From the NCBI GenBank assembly GCA_024709145.1, contig JANJXG010000008.1, positions 1 to 64,000 on the forward strand: a stretch of DNA of 64,000 nt, given 5' to 3'. The translations under genes were made by a program, and so were the position numbers. Positions 62,242-64,000 of the stretch are shown piece after piece; within the stretch, counting starts at the first letter, position 1, and each line of letters begins with the position of its first letter. The notes beneath the pieces are model-generated. The model ran no database searches, was not told where the DNA came from, and worked only from the letters and a program-made list of their open reading frames with translations. Origin of the DNA: Bacteroidales bacterium (GTDB lineage: Bacteria; Bacteroidota; Bacteroidia; Bacteroidales; F082).

Positions 62242-62391
62242 AGGCTGTCTTAAAAGTGTATGATGTGGCACTGTATCGTATGCTGTGAAACGCAGTGGCA
62301 TTTGCAATTAAATGTATAGCAGCATATCGCAGAGTAAACGCTTTGTTTCACCATGAAATGGCATCTGCCATTTTAACTTTTAAGACAGCCT
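62242..62391. mobile_element. MITE-like element with 16-bp terminal inverted repeats
   Basis: AGGCTGTCTTAAAAGT (62242-62257) and its exact reverse complement at 62376-62391 bound a 150-nt unit without a transposase. An internal hairpin (AAATGGCA/TGCCATTT near 62356-62373) is present. The terminal sequence resembles insertion-sequence ends, so the element is probably mobilised by a transposase encoded elsewhere. No target duplication was identified. Confidence 0.65.
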
Positions 62392-62406
62392 GTTTCATTC
62401 AATGAA

Positions 62407-63180
62407 TCAGATCTTTTTTCCGATATAGAACACATAGCCGTAAAAGGCTTTGTAAACATCATAAAGCCGTGCTTCGTGCCTTTGGTTTTCCACCAGGTCT
62501 GATGCCGTGGCATTGCCCTGATGTTTCTTCAGAAACTCCTTCTGCAAGGCTTCCTGTGGCTTGTAGAAATGTTCGGTCCAGCAGTTTTCGGGCAGGATGA
62601 AGGTGGCCACGGGCACATAGCCTGCGTTTTGCATTTTGGCAAGGTTACCGGCAATGGTGTCGATTTGCGGATAGGCATCGTTCCAAAAAGCATTGATTTC
62701 TTCCGGCCGTTCGTTGGTGAACCACGATGCCTCGGTGACGGCGATGAAGCCTCCCGGCTTGAGGAAACGCTTCCACTCGCGCATGCCGCGTTCAAAACCA
62801 ATGTTATAGATGGCGCCTTCGGACCAGAGGAGGTCAAGTGTTTCATCGCCGAAGGGCAGGCTCTCCATCGAGCCTACCTGGCCTTTTACCCGCGGGAATA
62901 ATCCCAGTTGGGAGGCCTGAGCATCGAAAAGGTCGATGAAAGCCGGAAACAGGTCGATACCGGTGATTTGGCCCGGGAAGCCGGATGCCAGCACCATGGT
63001 TTGGCCGCCGGTGCCGCAGCCGATGTCGGCACAATGCGCCCGGTCATCAAAACCGTCAGTGAACGATAAAGCTAGCAGGGTGGATTCAGGACTACCCGGC
63101 CCTTGCCGGTCAATACCGGAATAATATTCGCAAATAAGGTTGAAATCAAAATCGTGTATGGATGAATTTTCTTTGTCCAT
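62407..63180 (-). CDS. class I SAM-dependent methyltransferase
   Basis: Protein of 257 residues with SAM-binding ADIGCGTGGQTMVLA near residue 50, GIDLFPAFIDLF near 74, and the FGDETLDLLWSEGAIYNIGF block near 113. It belongs to the methyltransferase-11/25 group with no clear substrate. C-terminal region contains a Trp/Tyr-rich helix (FILPENCWTEHFYKPQ). Monocistronic on the minus strand; a MITE-like element lies just downstream. Confidence 0.9.
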   Translation of the reverse strand: MDKENSSIHDFDFNLICEYYSGIDRQGPGSPESTLLALSFTDGFDDRAHCADIGCGTGGQTMVLASGFPGQITGIDLFPAFIDLFDAQASQLGLFPRVKGQVGSMESLPFGDETLDLLWSEGAIYNIGFERGMREWKRFLKPGGFIAVTEASWFTNERPEEINAFWNDAYPQIDTIAGNLAKMQNAGYVPVATFILPENCWTEHFYKPQEALQKEFLKKHQGNATASDLVENQRHEARLYDVYKAFYGYVFYIGKKI

Positions 63181-63516
63181 GATAAAAAAAATTAAAAGAA
63201 ATAAATGGCTGAACAGTCTTAAACTGCTTCAGCATGAATTGAAGCAGATTGAACAGTGAGGCAGCAATACCTTAACCACAACCAGAAGGCATTGTAAAAT
63301 ATACAATGAATCCTGCTATGGCACTGTTAAGCAATGAGATAAGCACGGACTGCCTCCGAACTTACCTACCTGACCGACTCCAATGTAGTGTTGTACATCC
63401 AATGATTTGAGAATGCAAAGTTAAGTTTTTCTTTAGTTTAAAAGTCAAGGATTCTAATAATCAATGACGTTTTTGCAAACTATGCTCAAATTCAGGATAT
63501 TTTGCTGAAAACAAAG
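63181..63516. other. intergenic, no gene seen
   Basis: About 335 AT-rich nt upstream of the methyltransferase gene, presumably holding its minus-strand promoter. Nothing else was recognised. Confidence 0.5.
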
Positions 63517-63632
63517 GAGCGTAGTTGCCAACTACGCTCAGCTTTATCATAAACTAATATCGATGAAGTTGTTGCAAACTTTGCCTATGCTGCAGCGCAT
63601 CCCTGCGCTGGGCGTAGTTTGCAACTACGCCC
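63517..63632. repeat. cluster of three hairpins with GCGTAGTT-NNN-AACTACGC cores
   Basis: GAGCGTAGTT-GCC-AACTACGCTC (63517-63539) and GGGCGTAGTT-TGC-AACTACGCCC (63610-63632) share the same palindromic core with perfect 10-bp arms; between them CAGCGCA-TCCC-TGCGCTG (63593-63610) forms a third hairpin. The arrangement resembles a repetitive extragenic palindrome pair. Confidence 0.65.
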
Positions 63633-63742
63633 TTTTCAAAATCGAAAGTACCGACAAGCCTTTGTCAGTCAACGATATCAACACACGTTACCTGGTGCAG
63701 TCCTTTGCCGGGGATGCGCTTTACCGCAACGAGCTGGGTTGA
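63563..63742 (+). pseudogene. 59-residue frame, probably the end of a lost gene
   Basis: An open frame from an ATG at 63563 to a TGA at 63740-63742 passes through one palindrome and then encodes VNDINTRYLVQSFAGDALY and a short end, which has the look of a real protein C-terminus. The part before 63633 is palindromic repeat and unlikely to be coding. Best read as a decayed gene end into which the repeat inserted; family unknown. Confidence 0.3.
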
Positions 63743-63780
63743 ACTTTGAACTTTGAACTTTGAACTTTGAACTTTGAACT
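63739..63780. repeat. six tandem copies of TTGAACT
   Basis: The heptamer TTGAACT is repeated six times without variation (42 nt). The first copy contains the stop codon of the preceding short frame. Seven-nt repeats of this kind can expand and contract by slippage. Confidence 0.9.
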
Positions 63781-63854
63781 GACCCCAAGACTCCAAGACC
63801 TAACATCCTACCACCCGAAGCACAATTAAGCCAAAGACCAAAAGCTGAAAGCCT

Positions 63855-64000
63855 TCAGCTCCTTAATATCTTTTCCAGTTTTTTGCCTTTTGCCAGTTCG
63901 TCAATAAGTTTGTCGAGGTAGCGGATTTTTTGCATGAGCGGGTCGGTGACGGACTCCACACGAACACCACAGACCAATCCGGTGATGGTAGATGCAAGGG
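63855..64000 (-). CDS. DUF2200 family protein, C-terminal part (runs off window)
   Basis: Read on the minus strand, the last 47 codons of a gene that begins beyond the window: [19 protein letters not shown], then [20 protein letters not shown], and a TGA at 63855-63857. The phrase [11 protein letters not shown] and the closing [12 protein letters not shown] match the C-terminus of small DUF2200 proteins (about 110-120 residues). Function unknown. Confidence 0.82.
   Translation of the reverse strand, partial: LASTITGLVCGVRVESVTDPLMQKIRYLDKLIDELAKGKKLEKILRS

Noticed and set aside
63517-63780. Possible CRISPR array from palindromes and tandem repeats
   Set aside because: The units are 23-nt palindromes and 7-nt tandem repeats without regular spacers, and no cas gene is present.

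Overview
This window comes from a member of the Bacteroidota, most likely an anaerobic or facultative Bacteroidales-type organism. The evidence is: proteins ending in type IX secretion (T9SS) sorting domains (23223-25346, 26427-28289, 58066-59859, plus a broken one at 53972-54387); a TonB-dependent receptor with a carboxypeptidase-regulatory-like front domain; many small outer-membrane barrels; an SUI1-type translation factor; start codons with little or no Shine-Dalgarno signal; and promoters of the Bacteroidota type (TTTG about 19-21 nt before TAnnTTTG). The species cannot be named from the sequence alone. It reads as ordinary chromosome with a few small mobile or decayed patches.

Layout. 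377-4290: a small membrane protein, two short-chain dehydrogenases and an alginate-export-like outer-membrane barrel. 4670-8542: an LtaS/sulfatase-fold membrane enzyme, a diacylglycerol-kinase-like lipid kinase, an SUI1 factor and a thiol methyltransferase in one tight string. 8608-10802: an unknown protein, an MscS channel and tRNA-Asp. 11143-16951: a TetR regulator, an Omp85-type barrel, a barrel plus PCMD lipoprotein pair, and a PagL-like lipid A deacylase. 17295-22222: glycerol dehydrogenase, small proteins, uracil-DNA glycosylase, the ITP/XTP pyrophosphatase RdgB and Ddl. 22396-28289: a PASTA protein, a T9SS protein and an RluD-type pseudouridine synthase with overlapping start/stop codons, then a secreted trypsin-fold protease. 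28580-31447: a di-heme MauG/MbnH-like peroxidase with an MbnP-like lipoprotein, preceded by a cyclic-nucleotide-domain protein with an orphan histidine-kinase dimerisation segment. 31542-37196: ACP phosphodiesterase, NfeD protease and a large hybrid kinase. 37430-52647: a long minus-strand run with two HMG-CoA-lyase-fold enzymes, a PQQ-type propeller, an aminotransferase next to a lipoyl-less E2 acyltransferase, a LytS/LytR pair, a hydrolase, DUF2141, a flavodoxin-ferredoxin protein, a TonB-dependent receptor and two membrane proteins. 52902-64000: barrels, a deleted C10 peptidase gene, a four-cysteine FNR-type regulator with twin operators, a second Crp/Fnr regulator, a hydrolase, a methyltransferase, a MITE-like element and a repeat-rich right end.

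How the genes may work together (inference). The LtaS-like enzyme would release diacylglycerol and the neighbouring lipid kinase could recycle it. Ung and RdgB both keep abnormal bases out of DNA. The MbnP-like/MbnH-like pair suggests periplasmic copper handling with oxidative maturation of a tryptophan. The FNR-type regulator has a CRP-like recognition helix (R-E-x-V-x-R), which agrees with the two GTGAT-N4-ATCAC palindromes in its own divergent promoter region, shared with a tiny cysteine-rich membrane protein. No CRISPR array, prophage, complete insertion sequence or rRNA gene was seen.
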